The position numbers and the translations under genes are program-made. The notes beneath the pieces are model-generated. The model was not told the origin of the DNA and made no database searches. It worked only from the letters and a program-made list of their open reading frames with translations. Source: Cheilinus undulatus (lineage: Eukaryota > Chordata > Actinopteri > Labriformes > Labridae). Taken from it: 64,000 nt of DNA. Position 1 is the stretch's first letter; each line of letters begins with the position of its first letter. The stretch spans positions 1,357,001-1,421,000 of the forward strand of contig NC_054875.1 in the NCBI RefSeq assembly GCF_018320785.1, written 5' to 3'. This document shows, one piece after another, positions 1 to 11,300 of this stretch.

Positions 1-1000
1 GTGCCTGATAAACTATTTCCTTTTTTATCAGCGAACAAAAAAAGAAAAAGAAAATGTCAGTGTTCTATGCAGACATTTGCCCTTCTTAAAGAAGTAAGGC
101 CTACATCTTAGGATGGGGGTTTGCACCACAAAAACTACTTACTGTTTCATGGCAAACAAAAAAATAAAATGAACAAAAAAGGCAGCCTTCTATGTAGACT
201 TTTGACCTTTCTTGAAGGAGTAAGGCCTACATCTTAGGACAGGGGTGGGAACCTAAAAAACTACTTCCTGTTTCATGGTGACAAAAAAATAAAATGAAAA
301 AAAAAAAAAAAAAAAAGGCAGCATGCTACGTAGACTTTTGCCCTTGTTAAAGGAGTGCGGCCTACATCTTAGGACAGGGTTGGGCGCCTGAAAACTACTT
401 CCTGTTTAATGGCAAACAAAAAATAAAATGAAAAAAAAAAGGCAGCTTTCTATGTAGACTTTTGCCTTTCTTGAAGGAGTAAGGCTAACATCTTAGGACA
501 GGGGTGGGCACCTAAAAAACTACTTCCTGTTTCATGGCGACCAAAAAAAAAAAAAAAAAAAAAATAATAATAATAATAAAAAAAAGGCAGCTTTCTATGT
601 AGACTTTTGCCTTTCTTGAAGGAGTAAGGCTAACATCTTAGGACAGGGGTGGGCACCTAAAAAACTACTTCCTGTTTAATGGCGACCAAAAAAAAAAAAA
701 AAAAAAAAAAAATAATAATAATAAAAAAAAGGCAGCTTTCTATGTAGACTCTTGCCCTTTCTTGAAGGAGTAAGGCTAAAATCTTAGGACAGGGGTGGGC
801 GCCTAAAAAAAAAAAAAAAAAAGCAGCATGCTACGTAGACTTTTGCCCTTGTTAAAGGAGTAAGGCCTACATCTTAGGACAGGGGTGGGCGCCTGAAAAC
901 TACTTCCTGTTTAATGGCGAACAAAAAATAAAACAAAAAATTGGCAGCATTCTATGTAGACTTTTGCCTTTCCGAGAGGACTCAGACTTACATTTTAGGG
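1..1000. repeat. degenerate ~125-bp tandem repeat with poly(A) runs
   Basis: About eight copies of a unit containing TATGTAGACTTTTGCC, GGAGTAAGGC, CATCTTAGGACAGGGG and ACTACTTCCTGTTTCATGGC, near 64, 192, 328, 450, 596, 744, 832 and 953. Length differences come mostly from expanding A-runs and a (TAA)n patch. Confidence 0.9.
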
Positions 1001-2160
1001 CAGGGATGGGCAAGTGGCAGCCTGGGGCCTCATGCGGCCCTCCACCTCAGTCAGTGTGGCCCCAGGTCAATTTCAATGATCAATAAACTGTAAACAAAAA
1101 GAAATGAAGACTAAATTTGTCATGAAACCATGTAAATAAAAACATTCCCATCATAATCTCTGATTACTGGTGTTTAGTTCTTTAAATTAGTCTATATAGT
1201 TTGCCTTAAATGTTTATGTAAAAATGTATTCAAGCATCACTGAATACACTTGTTAGAAAATAAATATGCAAACAAAATACATTAAAACAAGTGACAGAAG
1301 CAGGATTGTGCTTTTTTAAAACCCACAAACTACTGCAAGTCCTGATGCATCTGGAAAAAAATATGATTTTTAAGCATGCTGAGGCCTCAAAAGTCCAATG
1401 AAAGACAAAAAATAAAATCCTTTAAAACTGGAATTACAGTCAGGTCCTAAAGTCGATAGATCGTCCAGATTCCATGTCAGTCATCAGGATGGGTAGTAGC
1501 CACATAGTGTGATGTTTAACAAACACATGACAGCTTTTACTTTTAATGCACCATGAAACAATAGTAAAGAGAAAACAGAAAGAGAACGGTGTGTACCATG
1601 AGGATGGGGCTCCTCTCGTTTAATGAAAGGAGTCTAATCCTTCAGACTGACCCTCCCTGCTGGTCTAGCTGCAGCTCGTACATTTAAAACATCCATTAAA
1701 GCTTTTATTTCAGACATACTGCAGCTCTGCAGCCAGAGAATGACTGGGCTGTTCCTCCATCCTCTCTTTATGCCTCCTTTATACTGCCCTCCTTCAGGTC
1801 CACTTACCTTAATTATTCCTTAATCCACCTTTAATTAAGACTTCAGCTGTGTCTGAGGAGACGTTTGACCCTCAGCTCTCCAAACGTCTTCTTTTTATCA
1901 CTCTCTCTCTTCTCGGAAGGCTTCACACCTGCTGCTGTAGTTCTTCACGCACGCTGCTCTATTTCACATCCAGTGAAACAGGAAGTCTAACTGTAGGTGG
2001 TTCTCACTCATCTCACCAACAAACTGTGTCTTTCTTTCTTGTGTTTTTCTTCCTCTTCTCTTTTTCGTTTCTGTATTCTGATTTAAATGCTGTCAAAAAG
2101 GTGTAAGTTCTCCATTAACTCATATCACTAGACTCTCAGTGTGCTGTGTTTGGTTCCCTG
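1001..2160. other. no gene seen; hAT-like end near 1003-1075
   Basis: CAGGGATGGGCAAGTGG...CTGGGGCCTCATGCGGCCC resembles the left end of a widespread hAT-type repeat. The remainder to 2160 shows no convincing exon, RNA gene or repeat structure. Confidence 0.4.
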
Positions 2161-3137
2161 CAGAGATACACTATGTAGACAAAAGTATGTGTCCACACCT
2201 GTTAATTACTGACTCCAGGTGTTCCAGTCAGACCCCCAGGTGTCTAAATCCTCACCTGTCCATGCAGTCTCAGACATCTGTGGTCCTAAACGGTCATTCT
2301 GCAGAGCTCAGAGACTTCAGCGTGGTTCTGTGGTGACGACACCTTTGACCATCCCTGCTGGATATTCACCAGTCAGCTGTTAGTAGAGAGTGGAAGAGTT
2401 TAGGAACAACAGCAGCTTAACCATGAAGAGGAAGACCAGGTCAAATCACAGAGTGGGGGTCAATGACTGCTAAGGATCATGGGTAAAAGTCTCCAACACT
2501 CTAAAGAGTTCTGAACATTCACTGGCATTAATGTAAACCAGCCATACTCAACGTGTGGATCGTTTATGTCTTCATTTTAAATATTATTCCCCCAGAAAAC
2601 CTTAAAAAGGGAAACTTTTCCCCCCTTTTTCACCATTTTTTTCCCACTTTTCATCCATTTAAGCTACCTTTTGCCACTAAATAGTACTTTTTCCCTACTT
2701 CTTTGCCCCTTCTTCTTGCAACTTTTTACCCCTTTTTTTCCCACCTTTATCCCATTTTTGCCCTTTTTCACCATTTCATCTCCCCATTTTCACCCATTTA
2801 AGCTACCTTTTGCCATGAAATACCACTTTTTCCCATATTTCACCCATTTTTGCCACTGTTTTCAACTTTATACTCTATTTTTGCCACTTTTATACCATTT
2901 TTGCCCATTTTAGCTACATTTTGCCAAAAATACCACTTTTTCCCTACTTCTTTGCCAATTTTTGACATTTTTTTTGCAACTTTTTACCAATTTTTTTGAC
3001 ACTTTTTCCCATTTTTGCCCTTTTCACCATTTTTTTCCCCATTCTCACCCATTTAAGCTACCTTTGGTCATTAAATACCACTTGTTTCCTCTTTTTTTTG
3101 CCCATTTTAGTCCTATTCACTCATGTTTTTGCCACAT

Positions 3138-6100
3138 GAGTGATCTGCTTTTGGTTGTTTCAGTTGGAAGTAGGTTGTTGGCAGTTTTGCTTAGGCTGAA
3201 CGTGTTAGTTTCACTCTCTCTGCAACAATAGGTGAGGCAGTTGACGCGTGTGGCTCCCTCTATTGATTGCTAAAGTGTAAACTGCCGGGGCGGAGTTTCA
3301 CTGTAGTCCAAGCTTTAAGAGAGTTTGAATCTAAATTTGCCAGCTGGGGCGGTTAGCGGCTGTGCACAATCAACTCAATTGTGCACATCTGTGGCATATC
3401 TCTCTATATAAGTACACAGACTGCGCTGAAGCGTCAGCCCTTGTGGAAGCCCAATTGTGTGAAGACCACATTGGGTAAAGACCAGCGAGTCTACCTGTGC
3501 GAGTCCACCGAGCAAGGCCACCGACAGGCAGCACTGCCTCATAACAGTCTAACGCACCCCAGCAGTCTAACGCAACATGTGCAACCAAAAAATACAAGTC
3601 ATATATGGGAACAGAAAGAAGCACAATAGTTACAGAAAACAAAACCTGCATAATCTATCCACTTTGCAGAATGCCTCTTTTCCACAACCTTTTATCACAG
3701 TTGGCCTCTGGAACTGCCAGTCTGCAGTTAACAAAGCAGAATTCATCAATTCCATCACTAAACTGTCTAACAGTCAGCTCCTAGCCCTGACAGAAACTTG
3801 TCCCCTGAGAACACTGTAACACCAACTGCTCTATCAGTTGATGCAGTGTTCTCTCATACACCTCGCTCTTCTGGCCGAGGAGGTGGCACAGGCATTATTC
3901 TTTCTCATAGCTGGAACTTCAGCCAGTTCAAACCCTTGGACAATAACACCTCATTTGAATATCATGCAGTACAGGTCACTGCCCCAATAAAGGCTTACAT
4001 GGTTGTGGTATACCGCCCACCTGGGGGTCACCTGGACAACTTTATTGTGGAACTGGACATGTTACTCTCAGACATCCCTGATGATGGCACACCATTGGTT
4101 GTCATGGGTGACATGAACATCCACTTGGATAGAGCCCAGGCTACTGATTTTATTTCACTACTGTCCTCCTTTGACTTGAAACTGGTTCAAACGCCTCCTA
4201 CACACAAGGCTGGTAATACACTGGATTTGATTCTAACTTGCAATTGCTCCACGGCTAATTTGAGTGTAACACCACTTCACCTCTCTGACCACTACTTCAT
4301 TCAGTTCTCACTTGGCTTACCTGAACTTCAACAATCTACTACTCAGTTAAGATCATACCGCAGAAACCTTCAGTCACTTGACCCAACACAGCTGTCTGAC
4401 GAGGTCTCAGCTGCACTAGCCTCATGTAACGAGTCCTTCACACTCACTGTTAACGAGGCCACAGACACATTCTGCTCCTCACTGACCTCCTCTCTGGACA
4501 AACTCTGCCCTCTGGTGTCTAAGCCTATTCAAATACTCCACCTTGTCCCTGGCTCACTGAGGTCATCAGAACCCAAAGGGCAGGGCTCAGGCGGCAGAGA
4601 GAAAATGGCGTAAATCCAAACAAACCACTGACTTGAGTGCTTATCAGCAAAAACTGTCCTGTTTTACCTCTGCTCTAAAATCTGCTAAGAAGGCGTTCTA
4701 TCAATCAAAGATCTGTGCTGCCACTGATGCACGCAAACTCCTCTCTGCTTTTAACTCGCTCCTCTCTCCTTCAAACCCACAACCCTCCAGTATGTTGACT
4801 CCAGACATGTTCGCCTCCTACTTCACTGACAAGGTTTCTGCCATCAGCAACCAATTCTCTGAGCCTGTCCAACTCAGTTTTCTGCCACCAGCTAGTGATG
4901 CATCACTTAGCTCATTCTCTCCACTAAGTGAGAGCGAGGTCACCAGGCTTCTGCTTGACTCTAAGCCCACAACCTGTCCCCTCGATCCGATACCATCACA
5001 TCTCTTGCAGGCGATTGAGCCCACAATCAGCCCTGCTGTGAGTTGTATCATTAACTCCTCTCTGTCCACAGGTGTTTTCCCAGCTGCTTTCAAGCAAGCG
5101 CGGGTTACACCACTGCTCAAAAAACCCACTCTCAACCCAGCCCTGGTTGAAAATTACAGGCCGGTCTCACTTCTCCCATTCCTATCAAAAATACTGGAGC
5201 GCACAGTCTTCAACCAGCTCTCAGAACACTTGCAGAACAATGATCTACTTGATCAGAATCAGTCTGGCTTTAGGCGGGGCCACTCTACTGAAACTGCACT
5301 TTTGTCGGTAACGGAATCACTGCTTGGCCAGAGCAGCTGGTCAGTCCTCAGTTCTCTTACTGCTGGATCTGTCTGCTGCCTTTGACACAGTAAACCACCA
5401 AATCCTCCTCTCCACACTCTCTTCACTTGGTATCTCAGGATCTGCCCTACAGTGGTTTAAGTCCTACCTCACAGGGAGATCTTTTAGAGTATCATGGAAG
5501 GGAGGAGTGTCTAAACTGCATGGCTTATCAACAGGGGTGCCTCAAGGGTCTGTGCTTGGTCCCCTACTTTTCTCAATATACACCACCTCACTTGGTGCAA
5601 TCATCCGCTCCCATGGCTTTTCTTATCACTGCTATGCAGACGACACACAGCTATTCCTGTCCTTTCCACCAGATGACACAACTGTCTCAGCTCGGATCTC
5701 ATCCTGCCTTGCTGATATTTCTAAATGGATGAGGGAACGTCACCTTCAGCTCAACCTGCCCAAAACGGAGCTCATTATCATCCCAGCCAGTCCCACTATG
5801 GAACCGCAGATCAGTATCCAGCTTGGATCAAATAATCTCTTGCCCACTAAGTCAGCCCGAATCTGGGTGTCATGATTGATGACCAGCTAACCTTCAAGCT
5901 CCATGTGGCCTCGATTGCTCGGTCCTGCCGTTTCGCCCTCTACAACATCAAGAGGATCAGACCCTACTTGACAGAGCATGCTACACAACTCCTGGTACAG
6001 GCTCTTATAATATCACGTATTGACTACTGTAACTCATTACTGGCAGGCCTACCTGCATGCACAGCTATACCTCTGCAGTTGATCCAGAACGCAGCAGCAC

Positions 6101-7003
6101 GTCTGGTCTTCAACCAACCCAAGAGAGCTCATGTAACGACTCTATTAATCTCTCTACACTGGCTTCCAGTTGCAGCTCGCATTAAATTCAAAACTCTAAT
6201 CATTGCTTACAAAGCAGTAACTAAAACTGCTCCTGTTTACCTGGAGTCCCTCATCCAGGTCTACACCCCTTCTCGCCCACTACGCTCAGCCAGCGAAAGG
6301 CGCCTGGTACTTCCAGCACATCATGCTCCTAAGTCACTAGCTCGACTCTTCTCCTCTGTCGTCCCTAAATGGTGGAATGAATTACCCAACTCCATTCGAT
6401 CTACAGACTCCCTGTCTACTTTCAAGAGAAGGCTAAAGACCCAGCTCTTCAGAGAACACTTTGCACTTAGCTAGGCAATTCTCTACTGTTGTCCCCAGTA
6501 GTAGATTGAGTCTCAGCCAGACTATTCTCCACTGCTGCCCCCAGTGGTTGAATGAGTTTCCCAACTATAGTTAGCTCGCACTGTCCTGCTCTACTTCTGG
6601 GATTTCTTTGCCCAGCTCTTTGGGAATGATCCAGCACTTGGTACTTGGTAAATAGTTGTTGTGAAGCCTAATGAATGGCGATTAGTGATCCCACATTTTC
6701 CTTGATTCATTGTTGCTGTCTAATAACAAAAAAAAACAAAAAAAACAAAAACAAAAAACAAAAAAAAAAAACAAAAACAAACAAAAAAAAAAAAACAAAA
6801 CTACATAAACAACGTATATTTTAGGTACTCTGCCTTAAACTCTACACGGCAGCACTTGCGTCCAATTGGACCTGAAGCACTTGATGGCACTTACTGATGT
6901 TGTTTCTTCTTGTCTAGATCATTGCTTGTGTTGTTCTTGCTCTCAAATGTACGTCGCTTTGGAGAAAAGCGTCTGCTAAATGACATTGTAACATTGTAAC
7001 ATT
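3138..7003 (+). mobile_element. L2-clade (CR1-L2) LINE, nearly full length
   Basis: 5' leader from about 3138, endonuclease plus reverse transcriptase ORF remnants 3577-6474, internal A-rich stretch 6727-6800, and the L2-type 3' end CGCTTTGGAGAAAAGCGTCT-GCTAAATGA followed by a short (ATTGTAAC)n tail. Inserted inside a MITE array. Confidence 0.9.
3577..6474 (+). pseudogene. L2 ORF2 (APE endonuclease and reverse transcriptase), frameshifted
   Basis: Non-LTR retrotransposon polyprotein. Endonuclease marks: LLALTET (near 3790), VVVYRPPGGH, VVMGDMNIHLD, PLHLSDHYF. RT marks: [47 protein letters not shown] (motif A), [15 protein letters not shown] (motif B), [12 protein letters not shown] (motif C), and the L2/CR1 tail PKWWNELPNSIR and FKRRLKTQLF. 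The reading frame shifts near 3805, 4610, 5340 and 5870, so the copy is dead. Confidence 0.92.
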
Positions 7004-7496
7004 TTTGCCACTTTTGGACTATTTTTTGCTACCTTTAACTAATTTTTTGTAACATCTCACTTATTTTTGCCACTTTCTGATCTTTTTTACTTTTTCCTCC
7101 CCATCTTCGCTCTTTTTCACCCATTTTTGTTGCTTTTTGACCTTTTTTGCCAACTTATTTTTATTGCTACTTCAAGCTGTTTTAGCCACTTTTCACCACT
7201 TGCAAAGGTATTTTTCAACAGTGTGGCTGTTTGGTTTAGTAACACTGATGCAAACACTAAAACTGCAGCAGGGACTTCATAAATGGGTTGCCATGGCAAC
7301 ACCTGCATACATCCTCACATCACCAAGTCCAGTGAAAGCATCAGGGTAAGTGGAGTAAAACACGCCGACACTGGACTGTGGAGGAGGGATCATGGTCTGG
7401 GGCTGTTTTTCAGGGTCTGGTCTAGAGCTGAGAAACAGACAGTTTTAGTTTTCTATTCTGAAAATAAAAACTAGACTAAAGTTCTTTTCATGCGCA

Positions 7497-7971
7497 TTTA
7501 TTAGATTTAAATAAAAAGTTGGACATTTTGTCTTATCGGGTCTTCATGTCACTGACAGATTTCAAACATCACACTGATGTGAGGATGAGCAGACAGAGAG
7601 ACTCGCCGCTGTGCTCCTTCAGTGTCACCATACATATCTGATGGTTGTTCGCTGAAACTTCGCTGACGTTCCCCGGCTCATGAGTGCAAATGATAGTTAA
7701 ATGACGGCTCACAGGGCTGAGCTGTTGAAGCTGTAGAATAAACAAATGGCACATCTGAGCCGTGAACAGACCGTTGATTAGCGAGCACCAGGACGGGGCG
7801 CCATGTGTAGCGGTGATCCGTTCACCTAGGATCGGCCTCATACAGCTTCATACAGATGCAGGCTACATTTAGGAGCAGGAGAGACTACCTAAACAACTGT
7901 TTCAGTGGTTCCTTAAGGTCAGTGAGACTGTTTTGGGATGATCAGGTCACATGACCAGCGTCTGCCTGTCT
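7497..7971 (-). other. ap4b1: ap4b1 3' UTR with poly(A) signal
   Basis: The first AATAAA on the minus strand after the stop is at 7502-7497, giving a 3' UTR of about 490 nt. No repeat is recognisable inside it. Confidence 0.5.
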
Positions 7972-8381
7972 TTATTCCCCGTCTGCACTGAGCGTGTGCA
8001 GCACAGAGGTGAGGATGGACAGAAACCCTCTCAGAGCTTCATCGTCTCTGGGCTGCTGCTGAAGAGTCACTTTAACGTCTTCATCACCCGTGGTTTCGCC
8101 CCCCCCTTCCTCCGCCTCCCTCCCATCTCCGTTCCCCCTGGCGTACAGCAGCTCCCCCAGTATGAGCGTGCTCCGTGGCGTCTTGTCAGCATGCGTCTGC
8201 AGCGTGTGCGTGTACAGGTAGACCCTCCAGGGGAGCGTGCTCGGCGGCGTGAAGGCTAATGTCTGGATGTTGAGAAGCTGCATGGCGGCCTGAAGGCTCT
8301 GAGGAGAACAGAGAGGAACCGCCGGGCATTGGACACGCTCCTCCACGCGCACAAAATCCTCCTCTGGCGGTTTCTCCACAC
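7972..8381 (-). CDS. ap4b1: ap4b1 exon 13, last (residues 649-784, stop)
   Basis: Encodes the C-terminal appendage: [42 protein letters not shown], and the end [17 protein letters not shown] before TAA at 7974-7972. In the family this domain binds tepsin. An acidic Gly/Glu insert ([10 protein letters not shown]) looks lineage-specific. Confidence 0.93.
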
Positions 8382-11300
8382 CTACACGACCAAAAACACA
8401 AAAACTTTATCGTAAATGAACTTTGACTCCAGCCGCACTAAAGGCTGTGACAGCAGAAATCTAAACTGGTGTGATTCTAGAAAATCAGACCTTATCCATC
8501 GGTACTTGGGCTTTTGGATCCATTTATTACAGAGCAGTGTTACTCAACCTGTGGCTCTGGAGCCACATGTGGGTCTTTTATGTCTTAATTTGAAATATCA
8601 TTCCCATTTTGGCCACTTATTTTTGACACTTTTATCCTGCTTTTTGCGATGTTTTTGCCCCTTCAAGTACCTTTTTTGCCACTTTTTGCTCATTTAAGCT
8701 GCCTTTTGCAATAAATGCCACCTATTTTTCTTTTGCCACTCTTTGATGCCTTTTGCCCATTTTTCCCACTTTTTGCTGATTTTTAAACACTTTTCATTCA
8801 TTCTGCCTCAGTTTTGCCACTTTTGGACAATTTTTGACACCTATAACTCATTTTTTTAACCACTTATAATGATAATAATAATAATAAATTGTATTTATAA
8901 TGCACTTTTAATTTCGAGAAATCTCAAAGTGCTACAGTAAAAAGGAACAGACACTTCTCACCCATTTTTGACACTAATCCTGCCTTTTGCATTTATTTGC
9001 CCATTTTTGCCTATTTTTGCCAATCTCCCCCATTTAAGCTGCAGTTCACTTCAACTTTATCCCCATTTTTCCAACTATATGCTGTTTTTTTCCCATTTTA
9101 GTCACTTTTCCCCTCTTTTCTGTCATGTTTTTGCCACTTTTGGACCGTTTTTGCTGCCTGTAACTCATTTTTTCTGCCCATTCTCACACATTTTTGACAC
9201 TTCTTCTCCCCATTTTTGCCACTTCTCCCTCAGTTTTGCCCCTTTTTGCCTATTGTGCCCTTCTTGCCCATTTAAGCTATCTTTTGCAGTTAAATGCAGT
9301 TTTTTGTCCATTTTTGCACCATTTTTTCTGGTTTTTCAACATTTTTCCCAGCTTTTTTTGTATTTTTGCCACTTTATGACAATTTCTTGCTACTTTTAAT
9401 CTGTTTTTGGTCACTTTCCACCCATTTTTGCCACATTCTGCCCTTTATTGCCACGTTTCTCCCAGTGTTTGCCACTTTTTTTTTTTTTTTTACCACTTTT
9501 TCCACTGTTAACTTATTTAAATTGCCACTTTTCCCCACTTAGATTGTGGCTCTTGCAAATGTGTTTTTCAACTATTTGGCTCTTTGGTTGAGCAGGGTTG
9601 AGTAACACTGTTACAGAGACAGGACCATGGAGTCAGGAGAGTAGGGAATGACATGGAAAAGAACCAGAGGCCGGACTGCCAGAATACTTTGGGCAGACCT
9701 ACCTGCTAAGCTATCTGTGCCCTGTCGAACCACACTGATAGTAGTGGTGGAAAAATGCTGTTATTTCCTAGATTGGTGTTAAAGTACCTGGTATCAGAGA
9801 GTATGGACAGACTGGGCCACCTCACCCACTTTTACTGTTTCTGAGTCCTTTTGTCCCTGCAGACCCCCCTCCCTGTCCCCTCCCTGTCCCGTCCCGTCCC
9901 ATCAGGAGCTTTAGAATCTAGAGAATCTTTATCTATTGAGTTACCTCGCTCAGCATTCAGAGCTCGTCGCCGCAGCCACAGACGCTCAAACTCCTCTGGG
10001 CTGAGAGCCGGGGAGGGGGACAGGCTGAGGGGGGGCGGGACGTCAGCGGAGGAGTCTGCACGCCGGATGACAGCAACTGATCCTGAGAGGACGAGAGGAA
10101 GAGGAGAGGGTGAGGATGAAGGAGAATGGTGGACAGTCGAGGGGGGGGGGGGGGGGAGTGGGGGCCACAGGAAGTTTGGATGAGTGCTGGAGGAGATTTG
10201 TGATTAAAATGGTTCTACGCTCCCAGGAATGGATCTTAACCCTGGGAAAAATGACTCTGAGTGTCTTTGACTAAAATAGGAAAACTTTAATCCCCAGAGA
10301 CAATTTAAAAAAACAGGAAGTCTCTGAGGGAGATCTCTGTGGAGACGAGCGAGCTCCAGACAATCCTCCTCCTTTAATGGAGTCTTAATCCGTCAGAGAT
10401 TCTCTTAAAGTCGACTTTTATTGCAAGAAAGTTACAAAACGCTTCAAAGTAAACAAGAAAGAGCCTCAAACAGAGGACTGAATAGAAAACCTTTGGTATC
10501 AGGCAGCAGACGTCAGCATACTGATGATTTATTTATATATATTTAAATACACTAAACTTTCAGTTCTTTAGATCAGGGGTTCTCAGTGTTGGGGTTGGGA
10601 CCCCATTTAGGGTCTCGAGACACTGAGAGGTGGTCTCCAGATGCCTTAAAAAAAACTAAGAACATTTTTAAATTGCACTGTTGCCACTTTACACCAATGT
10701 TGCCCAATTTTAACCTGTTTTTATCACTTTTCCCACACATTTTAGCAACTTAAAACCTTTTTTGTCAGTTTTTAACCCTTTTGTCCACTTTTTTCTGCCT
10801 GTTTTTGCCACTTTTAAACCAAATCTTGCGTCTGTCTGTTGTTGGCTCTGTTTACACATTATTGCCACTATTAACCTGTTTATCCACTTTTTAAGACACA
10901 TTTTACCATTTGAAAAGCCCATTTAACTAACCCTTTTTTCCAGTTTATATATTCAATTTTCATCACATTTCACCAAATTTCCACCTATCTTTGCCACTTT
11001 AATGCAATTTCAGCCACTTTTGAATCCATTTAACCACATAATATGCCCTTTTTGCCACTTTAACCCATTTTTGCCATTTTTTTTTTTTTTTTTTGGAACT
11101 TTTATCTAATTTTTGGCATTTCTAACCCATTTCTGCCACTTTTAAAATCTAAAATCACCACCTTTCCCACCATTTTTGCCAATATTAACCCATTTGAGCT
11201 ATTTTTAACATAATTCTGTTTTTAACAAAATAATCGCTTTTAAGAGGGCTACTTGCTTCAAAAATGAATTAAAATTGGTTTTTTGATAAGAGTGGTTATT

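Larger units (their letters stand above)
2539..7247 (+). mobile_element. hAT-type MITE (family A), interrupted by an L2
   Basis: Begins CAGCCATACTCAACGTGTGG (2539) and ends TTAGTAACACTG (7247). Flanked by 8-bp target duplications ATGTAAAC/ATGCAAAC (7 of 8). The MITE itself is 2539-about 3137 and about 7003-7247; its interior is the TTTTTGCCAC-type degenerate repeat. Confidence 0.8.
2161..7435 (+). mobile_element. Tc1-like element split by nested insertions
   Basis: Left part 2161-2538 starts with the TIR-like ACTATGTAGACAAAAGTATG. Right part 7248-7435 carries transposase remnants (ATCACCAAGTCCAGTGAAAG, GGTCTGGGGCTGTTTTTCAG). The two parts are separated by a hAT-type MITE that is itself split by an L2 LINE. 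Its open frames are broken; not active. Confidence 0.6.

Noticed and set aside
7951..10183. Plus-strand frames over 7951-8259 and 9851-10183
   Set aside because: Antisense to ap4b1 exons 13 and 12; low-complexity Arg/Gly-rich or Pro-rich readings without family resemblance.
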